In this document: positions 50,473 through 59,832 of the stretch, in pieces | How positions within the stretch are numbered: position 1 is the first letter of the stretch | Layout of the letters: each line of letters starts with the position of its first letter | Assembly (NCBI RefSeq): GCF_019969685.1 | Contig: NZ_JAHXYZ010000001.1 | Span: 682,001-746,000, forward strand | DNA: 64,000 bases | DNA from: Microbacterium sp. EST19A | GTDB taxonomy: Bacteria; Actinomycetota; Actinomycetes; Actinomycetales; Microbacteriaceae | Direction of reading: 5' to 3' | Translations under genes and position numbers: made by a program | Notes under the pieces: model-generated | Database searches by the model: none | Told to the model about the DNA's origin: nothing | The model's input: the letters and a program-made list of their open reading frames with translations, nothing else

Positions 50473-52566
50473 ATGCCCGACGGACAGGTGCTCGAGTTCA
50501 CGAACGTGACGAAGCGCTTCAATGAGGTGACCGCTGTCTCCGATTTCTCGGCACGTGTCGAGCCCGGGGCCGTCACCGCCTTCCTCGGCCCGAACGGAGC
50601 AGGCAAGACCACCACCCTTCGCATCCTGCTCGGTCAGGTGCGAGCCACTTCCGGAACCGCCACCATCGGCGGCACGGCTTACGCGGAGCTGCGTCAGCCG
50701 CTGCGCACGATCGGCTCGGTGCTGGAGGAGACGGTCTACCGCCCCCGTCGCACCGCGAGCCGGCAGCTGACGATCGCCGCGAAGGCCAACGGCATCCCGC
50801 TCGCCCGCGTCGACGAGGTGCTCGGCATGGTCGGGCTCGACGGCGAGGGCGACTCCCGCATCGGCGGCTTCTCCCTCGGCATGCGTCAGCGTCTCAGCGT
50901 CGCCAACGCCCTGCTCGGCGACCCCGGCGCTCTCGTGTTCGACGAGCCCGCCAACGGCCTCGACCCGGAGGGCATCCGCTGGATGCGCCTCCTGATGCGG
51001 CGGCTGGCCGATGAGGGGCGCACCGTGCTCGTGTCGTCGCACCTGCTCAGCGAGATCGAGCAGGTCGCCGACAACGTCCTGGTGCTCTCCAAGGGTCACC
51101 TCGTCCTCGCCAGCGGCATCGAGACTCTCGCCGACCCGAAGGGCGGCTCCGTCGTGGTGGACGCCGCGGACCGCGCGGCCCTCACGACCGCACTCTCCGC
51201 CGCCGGGTTCGACGTCGAGGTGCTGCGCTCCGGCCTCACCGTCCGCGGCGGAGACGCCGGGACCGTGGGCGCCGTGGCCGCGGAGGCCGGCATCGCGCTG
51301 AGCACGCTCGTACAGCGCGGCCCGACGCTGGAAGACGTCTTCATCGAACTCGTGCGCGGTGGCAAGCTCGGCCCGCGCGCCGAGGCCGCCGCCTCGCAGC
51401 TCGTGACGCCGGGGGCAGTGGCCGCCGGTGCGGTCGCCGCCGGTGCGGTGACCGGGTTGGAACTGGCCGGGGTCGACCTGGCCGGCGCCCCCGAGACTTC
51501 GGTCGACGAGGATGCGCCCGCGGAAGACGAGGCTTCGGTCGACGAGGATGCGCCGACGGAAGACGAGGGCGCGCCTGCGGAAGATGCTGCCGACGACGAT
51601 TCGGCCGAAGGTGCCGCTGACGACGCATCGGTCGACGATGACGCCGTCGCAACCGACGGAGATGCCGACGAGCAGACGACCGTCGAGGTGAGCCTCGTCG
51701 AGACGCTCGCCGCGGAGGACGCCCCTGACGCGCAGAGCGACGGCGAGACCGATGTCGAGGAGAGCAGCGTCGAGGCGGCATCCGACGAGGTTCCGGCATC
51801 CGACGAGGCGCACGACGGAGACGAGAGCGCTTCCGACGACGCTTCCCACGACGCGACTGAGGACGACGTCGCCCCGACCCGTTCGTTCGACGAGATCCTG
51901 TTCGGCTCCTCGGGCGCGACGGCGTCGGAGGCCGCGGCTTCGGACGGCCCGTCCGACGCCGGCACTGAGGAGCAGGCCGAGGAGGATCACGCCGGCGTCG
52001 AGTTCTTCACCGAGCTCGGAGATGCGGATGCCGCCGGCGAAGCCCCGTCTGACGGCGACGCCGCGTCCGACGGCGAAGCCCCGTCTGACGGCGACGCCGC
52101 GGAGGGCGAGCCGGAGGGCGACGCCGAGCTCGAAGGAGAGGCCGAAGAGCCTGCATCGGCCGAGCACGAGGGCGACGCGGCGGAGCAGAACTCCGACGAC
52201 GATGATCCCCGATCGGCCGCCGTCAGCTCGATGCTCGCCGCCGCTGCCCGCGCGTACTACGAGGACGAGCCGAAGGACTACCCGCAGGATCAGTCTTCCT
52301 CCGACGACGGGCCGCACTGGAGCATCGCCTCGACCGGAGTGATCGACACCGTCCCGGGTGCAGACGCTCCCGAGGGTGAGCACGAAGCGGATGTCGCTGA
52401 TGAGGGCGAGCACCGCGACGAGACCGCCGAGCAGGGCGAGAACCACGAGCACGACGGACACAACCACGAGCACGGGGACAACCACGAGCACGGGGACAAC
52501 CACGAGCACGGGGACAACCACGAGCACGGGGACGACCACGAGCACGGGGATCACCACCACGGCTGA
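50473..52566 (+). CDS. ABC-2-type transporter ATPase with long acidic and His-rich tail
   Basis: A 697-residue protein. Residues 1-300 are a DrrA/CcmA-like ATPase: GPNGAGKT (39-46), signature FSLGMRQR (133-140), ALVFDEPANGLDPEG (Walker B/D-loop), and the switch histidine in VSSH. From about residue 335 it turns into ~320 residues of Asp/Glu/Ala/Ser low complexity, then a tail of about 45 residues rich in His: four exact NHEHGD units, one DHEHGD, and HHHG at the end. ABC ATPases of this class normally end near residue 310. No permease gene is adjacent. The tail could chelate Zn or Ni; unknown. Confidence 0.9.
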   Translation: MPDGQVLEFTNVTKRFNEVTAVSDFSARVEPGAVTAFLGPNGAGKTTTLRILLGQVRATSGTATIGGTAYAELRQPLRTIGSVLEETVYRPRRTASRQLTIAAKANGIPLARVDEVLGMVGLDGEGDSRIGGFSLGMRQRLSVANALLGDPGALVFDEPANGLDPEGIRWMRLLMRRLADEGRTVLVSSHLLSEIEQVADNVLVLSKGHLVLASGIETLADPKGGSVVVDAADRAALTTALSAAGFDVEVLRSGLTVRGGDAGTVGAVAAEAGIALSTLVQRGPTLEDVFIELVRGGKLGPRAEAAASQLVTPGAVAAGAVAAGAVTGLELAGVDLAGAPETSVDEDAPAEDEASVDEDAPTEDEGAPAEDAADDDSAEGAADDASVDDDAVATDGDADEQTTVEVSLVETLAAEDAPDAQSDGETDVEESSVEAASDEVPASDEAHDGDESASDDASHDATEDDVAPTRSFDEILFGSSGATASEAAASDGPSDAGTEEQAEEDHAGVEFFTELGDADAAGEAPSDGDAASDGEAPSDGDAAEGEPEGDAELEGEAEEPASAEHEGDAAEQNSDDDDPRSAAVSSMLAAAARAYYEDEPKDYPQDQSSSDDGPHWSIASTGVIDTVPGADAPEGEHEADVADEGEHRDETAEQGENHEHDGHNHEHGDNHEHGDNHEHGDNHEHGDDHEHGDHHHG
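52462..52551 (+). repeat. 18-base tandem repeat encoding NHEHGD
   Basis: Five consecutive 18-base units (AACCACGAGCACGGGGAC), four identical and the fifth with two changes, inside the 3' end of the ABC ATPase gene. In-frame unit length means copy number can change without frameshift. Confidence 0.95.
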
Positions 52567-52577
52567 GCCCGTCCGCT

Positions 52578-52624
52578 GACGACAAAGCCCTCCGCACCCG
52601 TAGGTGGCGGAGGGCTTTGTCGTC
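52578..52624. terminator. Strong bidirectional hairpin terminator
   Basis: GACGACAAAGCCCTCCGC (52578-52595) and its exact complement (52607-52624) form an 18-base stem with an 11-base loop between two convergent genes. The right arm ends in a T-containing run (CTTTGT). Confidence 0.9.
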
Positions 52625-52633
52625 GGTCGGGGG

Positions 52634-53083
52634 TCAGGCGGGGCGCGGACGGATCACCGGGCGCCGACTGCCCTTGGAGACGGGGGTCGGTGCGGTCGCG
52701 ACGATCTCTTCGACGTCTGCGGGTTCGGTCGACACGTCGAGTCGCAGGGCCTGCGTGAGCGCGAGGCCGTGCCGCGTGCTGAGGATCAGCCGGCCGTACT
52801 GGTCATCGCCCTCGAGGTCGATCACGACCCCCGGACGACGACGGCGGATGAGCACGAAGTCGAGGCTGCCTGCGGCCTTCCAGCTGCCGGCGGCGAGCAC
52901 GCCGGGAATATGCGTCCCGGGGTTCGGCACGCCGCGGAGCCACGTCCACGCATCCTCGGTGAGCTGCACCTTCGTGATGTGGTCGCGCACGATCCGCACG
53001 TTGCTGCGGTGGAAGGTGGCGGCACGCTCGAGCGGCGAGAGCACGACCTCCAGTTGCGTCTGGTCAAGCAGCAACGTCACCAT
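52634..53083 (-). CDS. Conserved hypothetical protein with PH-like fold features
   Basis: A 149-residue soluble protein, alternating strands and one helix (LLLDQTQLEVVLSPLERAATFH; VRIVRDHITKVQLTEDAW; SLDFVLIRRRRPGVVIDLEG; YGRLILST). The pattern of antisense strands with a basic strand IRRRRPG resembles bacterial PH-like domain proteins of Actinobacteria; I cannot name a family with certainty. The tail is Pro/Arg-rich. Convergent with the ABC ATPase gene across a terminator; divergent from the SOS-controlled HNH gene. Confidence 0.78.
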   Translation of the reverse strand: MVTLLLDQTQLEVVLSPLERAATFHRSNVRIVRDHITKVQLTEDAWTWLRGVPNPGTHIPGVLAAGSWKAAGSLDFVLIRRRRPGVVIDLEGDDQYGRLILSTRHGLALTQALRLDVSTEPADVEEIVATAPTPVSKGSRRPVIRPRPA

Positions 53084-53183
53084 GCTCCCAGTCTGCCAGC
53101 GCGGCCCTCCCAGTTGTCTGGAAGTTGCTCACAGGAACGCAACGATCCATTGTGGATTCGACTCAATCGGGCGAAATCTTTAC

Positions 53184-53211
53184 TTGCACATTCGAACATA
53201 TGTTCTATGCT
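53184..53211 (+). promoter_or_regulatory. Promoter with LexA (SOS) box
   Basis: -35 TTGCAC (53184-53189) and -10 TATGCT (53206-53211) are 16 bases apart. TCGAACATATGTTCTA (53192-53207) between them fits the Gram-positive/actinobacterial LexA box CGAACRNRYGTTYC with one mismatch at the last base. The -10 ends six bases before the ATG, so the transcript is probably leaderless. Confidence 0.8.
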
Positions 53212-53217
53212 AGAGGC

Positions 53218-54663
53218 ATGAGCTTCCCCGTCGAGAACAGCATCGAGCACCGTCAGGCGCTGCTCGATGCCTGGGTGGAGAAGCGCCGGCAGATCGCGGT
53301 GCTCGAAGCGGAGTCCTCGGGGCTCATCGCCGACCGCATGCGGGTGCTCGATGCCGACGTGCGTGAGCACCCGCATCACCGAGAGGCGATCCATCGCTCG
53401 ATGATCGCCGAGTACTCCGCCGCCGGTCGCATCGCAAAGGGCAGCGTCGAGTACGCGTTCTCCGACGCCTGCCTCCTCGATTCCGATCACCCGGCGGTGC
53501 AGGAATCGTTCCGGCGCGGAGACATCACCGCCGCCCACGTGCGCGAGATCGTTCGGGCGGGCATGATCGTCCGGCTCGCCGTGCGCGAAGGGCGGGTGGA
53601 TGCCGAGACGCTGAGCCTCTACGACGCCGCGGCCCTCGAGATCGCGGAGCACGACTCCCCCGGTCGCACCCGGGCGATGGTGCGACAGATCGCCGCATCG
53701 CTGGCCGGAGAGACGCTTGTCGAGCGCCACCGGCGTGCGCGCGGCGAGCGAACGGTCACGATGCGCTCACTCGATGACGGGCTCGCGCTGCTGCAGGTCG
53801 TGCTGCCGGGGCATCTCGCCTCCGCCGTCCTCGATCGGCTGACGCGCCTGGCTCAGCACGTGATCGCCACACGTGACGAGCGCGACCCGGTACTGTCCTC
53901 CGACGCCCTCGACCTGGGTGACGACGCGGTGTTCCTGCATGACCTGGCTCCCGACGACGCGCTCCGCGATGACCCCGTGCTCAATGACCACCACATCGAC
54001 CGTGACCCTCTCGACGCGCACACCATCTTCAGCGACGACACGTTCACGACCGACCCGTGCATCGAGCATGTTCCGGCCGACGACCGAACGATCGACGAGG
54101 TCCGGGCCGACCTGCTCACCGATCTGCTGCTCGCCGGCGACCCCTCCGCGGTGAGCGGGACCGGGCTCGACGCCATCCAGGCGCGTGTCCAGGTCACAGT
54201 CGCAGCGACCACCCTCGCCGGCGCCGATAACCTGCCTGCCGAGCTCGACGGGTTCGGGCCTCTGCATCCTGACGTCGCCCGAGACCTCGCCGCGCGCACG
54301 GGCGGATGGTCTCGCCTGCTCCTCGACCACGACGGCATGGTGACCTCGACGGACGCCTACGCTCCGACCGAGGCGATGCGTCGACATCTGAGAGCCCGCG
54401 ATCAGCACTGCCGGTTCCCGGGCTGTCGCATGCCGGTCCACCGCTGCCAGATCGACCACAACCACGATCACGCCCGCGGCGGCCCGACGTCGAACGACAA
54501 CCTCGCGCACCTGTGCGTGGGGCACCACGCGCTCAAGCATCCCGACATCGACGACCGGTACCGGTGGAGCGCCCGGCAGCTTCCCGGCGGAGACATCGAG
54601 TGGACGAGCCCCCTCGGACGCACCTACACCGATGCCGCACCGCGCCGCGTCATGTTCGTCTGA
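53218..54663 (+). CDS. DUF222 and HNH-endonuclease-domain protein, SOS-controlled
   Basis: A 481-residue protein of the actinobacterial DUF222/13E12-repeat family. Residues about 20-370 are the helical DUF222 region; the C-terminus carries an HNH nuclease module at about 395-441: C398, C403, the IDHNHDHARGG core (H414), N429, C433 and HH436-437, giving a zinc site plus catalytic histidine. A LexA box in its promoter indicates DNA-damage induction, as reported for some mycobacterial 13E12 genes. An acidic low-complexity insert (~residues 223-290) separates the two halves. Biological role unknown. Confidence 0.92.
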   Translation: MSFPVENSIEHRQALLDAWVEKRRQIAVLEAESSGLIADRMRVLDADVREHPHHREAIHRSMIAEYSAAGRIAKGSVEYAFSDACLLDSDHPAVQESFRRGDITAAHVREIVRAGMIVRLAVREGRVDAETLSLYDAAALEIAEHDSPGRTRAMVRQIAASLAGETLVERHRRARGERTVTMRSLDDGLALLQVVLPGHLASAVLDRLTRLAQHVIATRDERDPVLSSDALDLGDDAVFLHDLAPDDALRDDPVLNDHHIDRDPLDAHTIFSDDTFTTDPCIEHVPADDRTIDEVRADLLTDLLLAGDPSAVSGTGLDAIQARVQVTVAATTLAGADNLPAELDGFGPLHPDVARDLAARTGGWSRLLLDHDGMVTSTDAYAPTEAMRRHLRARDQHCRFPGCRMPVHRCQIDHNHDHARGGPTSNDNLAHLCVGHHALKHPDIDDRYRWSARQLPGGDIEWTSPLGRTYTDAAPRRVMFV

Positions 54664-54713
54664 GAAACAGACCGCGTTCGGCGCGACCCAGCGCCCTGGG
54701 CGCGACCAGCGCC

Positions 54714-56036
54714 CTAAGCGCGAGCAGACGCCGCCGCGGCTGCAGCGACGGGAAGCGCGGCTTCGATGAGCTCGAGCTCCTCGTCACCGTGCGCGGCCGT
54801 GAGGAACCACGCCTCGAACACGCTCGGGGGCAGCGCCACGCCCTGCTCGCGCAGAGAGTGGAAGAACGGCGCATACCGGAACGACTCCTGCGCCTGCGCC
54901 TCCGCATAGTCACGCGGTGCGGACGCACGGAACGACGCGCTGAACAGGCTGCCCGCACTCGCCACGGCGTGCGTGACCCCGGCATCCGTCAGGGCATGGT
55001 CGAGAGCCGAGGCGACGCGAGCGGATGCCGCATCCACGGCCGCGTACACCTCAGGAGTGGCAAGGCGCAGCGTCGCGAGCCCTGCCGCGACCGACAGCGG
55101 ATTGCCGGAGAGGGTCCCCGCCTGGTACACCGGGCCGAGCGGCGCGAGCAGGTCCATGACCTCGGCGCGACCACCGAGCGCGGCCAGCGGCATCCCTCCG
55201 CCGACGACCTTGCCGAACGTGAAGATGTCCGGCAGGTAGTCCTCACCGGCGGCGGCCTGCAGACCCCAGTATCCGGCCGGGTGCACGCGGAATCCGGTGA
55301 GCACCTCGTCGAGGATCATGAGGGCGCCGTGGGAGTGCGCGGTCTCCGCGATGAGCCGGTTGAATCCCGGCAGCGGAGCGACCACACCCATGTTCGCGGC
55401 CGCGGCCTCGACGATGACCGCCGCGATCCGCGGACCGTGCTCGGCGAACACCGCCGCGAGGGCTTCCGGATCGTTGTACCGGATCACGAGAGTCTGCGCC
55501 GCGATCGGCGCCGGGACGCCGGCCGATCCCGGAAGCGCGAGCGTCGCGACGCCCGAGCCCGCCTCGGCGAGCAGGCCGTCGGAGTGGCCGTGGTAGTTGC
55601 CCGCGAACTTCACCAGCAGATCACGACCGGTCGTGCCTCGCGCCAACCGGATCGCCGTCATCGTCGCCTCGGTGCCCGTCGACACCAGGCGCACGCGCTC
55701 GATCGGACGGATCTCACCGAAGCGCACGCGATCAGCGATCAGTGCGGCGAGCTCCACCTCGCCCTCGGTCGGAGCACCGAACGACAGCCCGCGGGTCGCG
55801 GCCTCCTGCACGGCGGCGACGACCTCCGGATGCGCGTGGCCCAGCAGAGCAGGCCCCCACGACGCGACCAGATCGACGTACGAGCGGCCCGCGGCATCCG
55901 TGACCCGCGCACCCGACGCCGACGCGAGGAACCGCGGCGTTCCACCCACCGATCCGTACGCGCGCACCGGCGAGTTGACCCCGCCGGGGATCACAGCCCG
56001 GGCAGCGGAGAACAGGTCGTCATTGCGGTCGTTCAT
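54714..56036 (-). CDS. hemL: Glutamate-1-semialdehyde 2,1-aminomutase
   Basis: A 440-residue class III PLP aminomutase. It starts [27 protein letters not shown], has [15 protein letters not shown], the [10 protein letters not shown] motif, and the PLP lysine K276 in [15 protein letters not shown]. It converts glutamate-1-semialdehyde to 5-aminolevulinate, so heme is made by the C5 pathway. Last gene of the hemQ-C-D-B-L operon, 29 bases after hemB. The start at 56036 is preferred; longer frames lack homology. Confidence 0.95.
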   Translation of the reverse strand: MNDRNDDLFSAARAVIPGGVNSPVRAYGSVGGTPRFLASASGARVTDAAGRSYVDLVASWGPALLGHAHPEVVAAVQEAATRGLSFGAPTEGEVELAALIADRVRFGEIRPIERVRLVSTGTEATMTAIRLARGTTGRDLLVKFAGNYHGHSDGLLAEAGSGVATLALPGSAGVPAPIAAQTLVIRYNDPEALAAVFAEHGPRIAAVIVEAAAANMGVVAPLPGFNRLIAETAHSHGALMILDEVLTGFRVHPAGYWGLQAAAGEDYLPDIFTFGKVVGGGMPLAALGGRAEVMDLLAPLGPVYQAGTLSGNPLSVAAGLATLRLATPEVYAAVDAASARVASALDHALTDAGVTHAVASAGSLFSASFRASAPRDYAEAQAQESFRYAPFFHSLREQGVALPPSVFEAWFLTAAHGDEELELIEAALPVAAAAAASARA

Positions 56037-56065
56037 CAGGGCCCTTCGAGAGGAGACGCGCGACG

Positions 56066-57043
56066 TCAGTCGCGCAGCCAGCGCGCGGCCTCGGTCGCCC
56101 AGTAGGTCAGGACGGCGTCGGCACCCGCACGGCGGATGGAGAGAAGTGATTCGAGCACGGCCGCACGGCGGTCGATCCAGCCGTTGGCGGCAGCGGCCTC
56201 GACCATCGCGTACTCGCCCGACACCTGGTATGCCCACACCGGAATATGGACGGTGTCGCGCACTTCGCGCAGCACATCCAGGAACGACATCGCAGGCTTC
56301 ACCATCACGATGTCCGCCCCCTCGGCTTCGTCGACCACGGCCTCGCGCACACCCTCACGACGGTTGCCGGGATCGAGCTGGTAGGTGCGACGGTCGCCCG
56401 TGAGCTGCGAGTCGACGGCCTCGCGGAAAGGGCCGTAGAACGCGCTCGCGTACTTCGCCGCGTAGGCCAGCAGCAGAGTGTCGGTGAAACCCTCGGCATC
56501 CAGAGCGGCACGGATCACGGCGACCTGGCCGTCCATCATGCCGGAGAGGCCCAGCAGCTGAGAGCCCGCCCGCGCCTGGGCGAGCGCCATCGAGGCGTAG
56601 CGCTCGAGCGTCGCGTCGTTGTCGACCGAGCCGTCGGCGGCGAGCACGCCGCAGTGACCGTGATCGGTGAACTCGTCGAGGCAGAGATCCGTCTGCACGA
56701 CGAGGGCGTCGCCGACCTCTGCGGCCAGAGCCTCGGTCGCGACGTTCAGGATGCCGCGCGGATCATCGGCGCCGGACCCGCGCGCATCGCGCACCGCGGG
56801 CACACCGAACAGCATGACTCCGCCGACACCGGCCTCGGCCGCCTCGACGGCGGTGGCGCGCAGGGAATCGATCGAATGCTGTGCGACACCCGGCATCGAT
56901 CCGATGGCGACGGGCTCCGTGAGCCCTTCGCGCACGAACAGGGGCAGCACGAGCTGACGCGGCTCCAGCGACGTCTCACGGACCAGGTCGCGGACGGCGC
57001 GCGACTGACGCAGCCGCCTCAGGCGGATCTCCGGGAAGCTCAC
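56066..57043 (-). CDS. hemB: Porphobilinogen synthase (5-aminolevulinate dehydratase)
   Basis: A 325-residue enzyme. Schiff-base lysines K197 ([17 protein letters not shown]) and K249 ([11 protein letters not shown]) are present. The metal segment reads [15 protein letters not shown]: two of the three zinc cysteines (C121, C131) are kept and the middle one is Asp, the form I recall for other Actinobacteria. It condenses two 5-aminolevulinates to porphobilinogen. Its ATG overlaps the hemD stop (ATGA). Confidence 0.96.
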   Translation of the reverse strand: MSFPEIRLRRLRQSRAVRDLVRETSLEPRQLVLPLFVREGLTEPVAIGSMPGVAQHSIDSLRATAVEAAEAGVGGVMLFGVPAVRDARGSGADDPRGILNVATEALAAEVGDALVVQTDLCLDEFTDHGHCGVLAADGSVDNDATLERYASMALAQARAGSQLLGLSGMMDGQVAVIRAALDAEGFTDTLLLAYAAKYASAFYGPFREAVDSQLTGDRRTYQLDPGNRREGVREAVVDEAEGADIVMVKPAMSFLDVLREVRDTVHIPVWAYQVSGEYAMVEAAAANGWIDRRAAVLESLLSIRRAGADAVLTYWATEAARWLRD

Positions 57044-57834
57044 GGCGCGAACTCGTCAGCCGCGTGCGGAAGAGTGAAGTGCGAGACCGCGTCGATGAGC
57101 GCGTCGACCGTCTGCCGGTCAGCGACCACGGACACCGGCAGGCCGGCCTTGAGGGCGTCGCGCGCGGTCCGCGGACCGATCGCCGCGAGCAGAGTCTCAT
57201 CCGGGATCTCGGGGAACTGCTCGCGCACCTGCTCGGCGACAGAGCCGCTCGTGATCAGGATCGCATTGATGCGCCCGTTCTCGACATCGCGGCGAATGCG
57301 CTCCGTGACCGGAACACCGACAGTGCGATACGCGACGACGCTCGCGACATCGTGCCCGGCATTCGAGAGCTGGACGCTGAGAACGGGCTTCGCGATCTCG
57401 CTGCGCAGCGCGAGGATGCGGCGCGGCTGCGTCTCCAGGGCGATGAGCTGTTCGGCCATCCCCTCGGCGGAGTTGTCCTGCTCCGGCACCAGCGCGACCT
57501 CGTAGCCGACCGCCTGGAGGGCGGCAGCCGTCGTCTCGCCCACGGCGGCGATCCTCGTCGTGCGGGGAACGACCGCGCGATGCGCGAACAGCACGTCGAC
57601 GGTCGTGGCGCTCGTGACCGTCAGCCAGTCGAATGCGCCGGCGGCCAGCTGCGCCAGTGCAGTGTCGAGCGCCGCCTGGTCATTGGTCGGGGCGAAGTTG
57701 ATGAGGGGTGCGACGACCGGCACCGCGCCCTGGGCGCGGAGGCTCGCGGCGACGCCGTCGCCCCACGGCCCGCCACGGGGCACGAGGATGCGCCAGCCGT
57801 ACAGCGGTAGGTCCTGCTTCGAATCGGATGTCAT
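57040..57834 (-). CDS. hemD: Uroporphyrinogen-III synthase
   Basis: A 264-residue HemD: two-domain protein of low conservation recognised by WRILVPRGGPWGDGVAASLRAQGAVPVVAPLI, TVTSATTVDVLF, AAVGETTAAALQAVGY, ILALRSEIAKPVLS and ILITSGSVAEQVRE...LAAIGPRTARDALKAG. It closes hydroxymethylbilane into uroporphyrinogen III. Start overlaps hemC stop and stop overlaps hemB start (ATGA both), supporting both boundaries. The longer frame upstream is within hemC. Confidence 0.93.
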   Translation of the reverse strand: MTSDSKQDLPLYGWRILVPRGGPWGDGVAASLRAQGAVPVVAPLINFAPTNDQAALDTALAQLAAGAFDWLTVTSATTVDVLFAHRAVVPRTTRIAAVGETTAAALQAVGYEVALVPEQDNSAEGMAEQLIALETQPRRILALRSEIAKPVLSVQLSNAGHDVASVVAYRTVGVPVTERIRRDVENGRINAILITSGSVAEQVREQFPEIPDETLLAAIGPRTARDALKAGLPVSVVADRQTVDALIDAVSHFTLPHAADEFAP

Positions 57835-58826
57835 AGGGATTGCTCTCGGGGAACGAGGCCAGCCGCCCCTTGATCGAGCAGCCGACGGGCAACAGTGAAC
57901 CCGAGCTCGCGCGCTGCGTGCATCGGGTCTGCACCATCGGCAGCATCCGCTCCATTGCCACTGCCGTTCCGACGAATATACTCCCCGTTCAGGTCCTCCG
58001 TGACGTCGAGGCCGATCCGGCGGCCTCCGTCGGGGGCGTAGACGACCGTCCTGACGCGGATCGAGGGGCCTTCGACCACAGCGTGTGCGGCCATCGGCGC
58101 CTGGCATCCGGCGTCCAGTCCCTGCAGCACCGCACGCTCGACGGTGATGGCCAGACGCGTCTCCTCGTCATCCAGCGCAGCGAGCGCGGCGAGCAGTTCC
58201 GCCGGAGCATCCGTCTTCGTCTCCACGGCCAGCGATCCCTGTCCGGGAGCGGTCGGCCACTCGGCGAGACCGAGCTCCTCCCGCCGCAGGCGCGACTCCG
58301 CGCCGAGCCGCGACAGGCCGGCGGCCGCGAGGATCACGGCATCCAGCTCACCCGACGCGACACGCGCCAGCCGGGAATCGACGTTCCCGCGGATGTCGAC
58401 CACCTCGGCGTACGGAGCGCGACGACGCACCTGGGCGATGCGCCGGGGAGATCCGGTGCCCACCGTGCTGCCGGAGCGAAGTTCGTGCAGCGGGATGCCG
58501 AGACGGGTGAGCACCACATCGCGGGCGTCCTCCCGCTTCGGGGTCGCCGCGATCACGAGCCCGTCGGGGATGGCGGTCGGCAGATCCTTCAGCGAATGCA
58601 CGAGGAGGTCGCACTCGCCGGCGAACAGCGCTTCCCGCAGCCGCGTGGCGAAGATTCCCTGCCCGCCGATCTCGGAGAGCGACGCGCGGTTCGTGTCGCC
58701 CTCGCTGGTGATCGTGACGAGCTCGACCGGGCGCCCCGACACCTTCTCGAGGGCCGCGGCGACGTGACCGGACTGCGCCTGCGCGAGCGCGCTGCGCCGG
58801 GTTCCCAGGCGGATCGGGGTGCTCAT
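57831..58826 (-). CDS. hemC: Porphobilinogen deaminase (hydroxymethylbilane synthase)
   Basis: A 331-residue enzyme. RLGTRRSALAQAQ start, catalytic D81 in HSLKDLPT, GTGSPRRIAQ, and the dipyrromethane-cofactor cysteine C241 in DAGCQAPMAAH. Polymerises four porphobilinogens to hydroxymethylbilane. Eight bases after hemQ; overlaps hemD by ATGA. Confidence 0.96.
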   Translation of the reverse strand: MSTPIRLGTRRSALAQAQSGHVAAALEKVSGRPVELVTITSEGDTNRASLSEIGGQGIFATRLREALFAGECDLLVHSLKDLPTAIPDGLVIAATPKREDARDVVLTRLGIPLHELRSGSTVGTGSPRRIAQVRRRAPYAEVVDIRGNVDSRLARVASGELDAVILAAAGLSRLGAESRLRREELGLAEWPTAPGQGSLAVETKTDAPAELLAALAALDDEETRLAITVERAVLQGLDAGCQAPMAAHAVVEGPSIRVRTVVYAPDGGRRIGLDVTEDLNGEYIRRNGSGNGADAADGADPMHAARELGFTVARRLLDQGAAGLVPREQSL

Positions 58827-58834
58827 CGACCGAC

Positions 58835-59512
58835 CTACTGCAGCACGTCCGCGATCTCGTCGAAGCGCAGGCGGCGCCCCGTGTAGAAGGGCACCTCCTC
58901 CTTCACGTAGAGACGCGCGTCGGTGTAGCGGAGGTCGCGCATGAGGTCGACGAGGTCGGTGACGTCGTCGGCTTCGAGCGGCAGCAGCCACTCGTAGTCG
59001 CCCAGCGCGAACGCGGCGACGGTGTTCGCGATGACGCCCGTGAAGGCCGCACCCTTGCGCCCGTGATCGGCGAGCATCTTGCGACGCTCCTCCTCAGGGG
59101 CGAGGTACCACTCCGGGGTGCGCACGAACGGGTAGAGGCAGAGCCAGTCCTTGGGCTCGACGCCGCGCAGGAACCCGGGCACATGCGCGCGGTTGAACTC
59201 CGCATCACGATGCACGCCCATGACGTTCCACACCGGGAGAAGCGACCGCAGCAGCTCGGTGCGGCGCAGCCGACGGAGCGCACGCTGCAGCTCTTCGGCG
59301 GTCTTGCCGTGCAGCCAGACCATCAGGTCGGCGTCGGCCTTCAGCCCCGAGACGTCGTAGAAACCGCGGACGGTGACGCCGGAGTCCTCGACGTACGAGA
59401 CGATCGTCTCGAGTTCGGTCGAGTCGGACTCGGTGACGGGCACATCGGGATTGCGTCGCCACACGGCCCAGAGGGTGAATCCGGACGGGTTCTCTTCGAG
59501 CGCTTCGGACAT
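58835..59512 (-). CDS. hemQ: Coproheme decarboxylase (HemQ / ChdC)
   Basis: A 225-residue chlorite-dismutase-fold protein. The pair Y127 (LYPFVRTPEWY) and H150 (MLADHGRKG), 23 residues apart, match the catalytic Tyr and heme-ligand His of actinobacterial ChdC (as in the Corynebacterium diphtheriae enzyme, as I recall). It decarboxylates coproheme to heme b with H2O2, marking the coproporphyrin-dependent route. First gene of the heme operon; CTGGAGAC precedes the ATG. Confidence 0.94.
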   Translation of the reverse strand: MSEALEENPSGFTLWAVWRRNPDVPVTESDSTELETIVSYVEDSGVTVRGFYDVSGLKADADLMVWLHGKTAEELQRALRRLRRTELLRSLLPVWNVMGVHRDAEFNRAHVPGFLRGVEPKDWLCLYPFVRTPEWYLAPEEERRKMLADHGRKGAAFTGVIANTVAAFALGDYEWLLPLEADDVTDLVDLMRDLRYTDARLYVKEEVPFYTGRRLRFDEIADVLQ

Positions 59513-59556
59513 GTCTCCAGTCTGCCCCCTTTGCCGAGGCCCCGCGAACGCGGGAC

Positions 59557-59832
59557 TCAGCGGGAGACCGCGCGAGCGATGACCCAGACGAGTCCGCCGA
59601 CGGCCGCCGCGATGCCGATCACGGCCGCAGCCGCGCCGATCGGGTTGCGGTCGGCGAAGACGCGGGCCTTCGCGATTCCTCGCGTCGACGCCTTCTCGAT
59701 ACGGCGAGGGATGTTGCCCTTGACCTCGATCGCGGCGAGCGCCGCCTTCAGCTCGGCGCGCGCCGAGTCCCGGGGATCGACGATGCCGGCCGGGACGACG
59801 GTGCGCGGCACCAGCGAGTCAGAATTCGTCAT
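59557..59832 (-). CDS. DUF3618 small membrane protein
   Basis: A 91-residue protein. RAELKAALAAIEVKGNIPRR is the DUF3618 core, and a C-terminal helix (IGAAAAVIGIAAAVGGLVWVIARAV) anchors it. Its start lies 14 bases inside the Holin-X gene. Such proteins accompany Holin-X and YtxH proteins in Actinobacteria, with no established function. Last gene of the three-gene operon. Confidence 0.85.
   Translation of the reverse strand: MTNSDSLVPRTVVPAGIVDPRDSARAELKAALAAIEVKGNIPRRIEKASTRGIAKARVFADRNPIGAAAAVIGIAAAVGGLVWVIARAVSR

Noticed and set aside
52462..52551. Regularly spaced short repeats resembling a small CRISPR array
   Set aside because: Units are directly adjacent without spacers, in frame, and continue the open reading frame of the ABC ATPase as NHEHGD.
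54664..54713. Direct repeats GCGACC(C)AGCGCCCT between the HNH and hemL genes
   Set aside because: Short and simple; possibly part of a terminator but with only a five-base stem, so not called.
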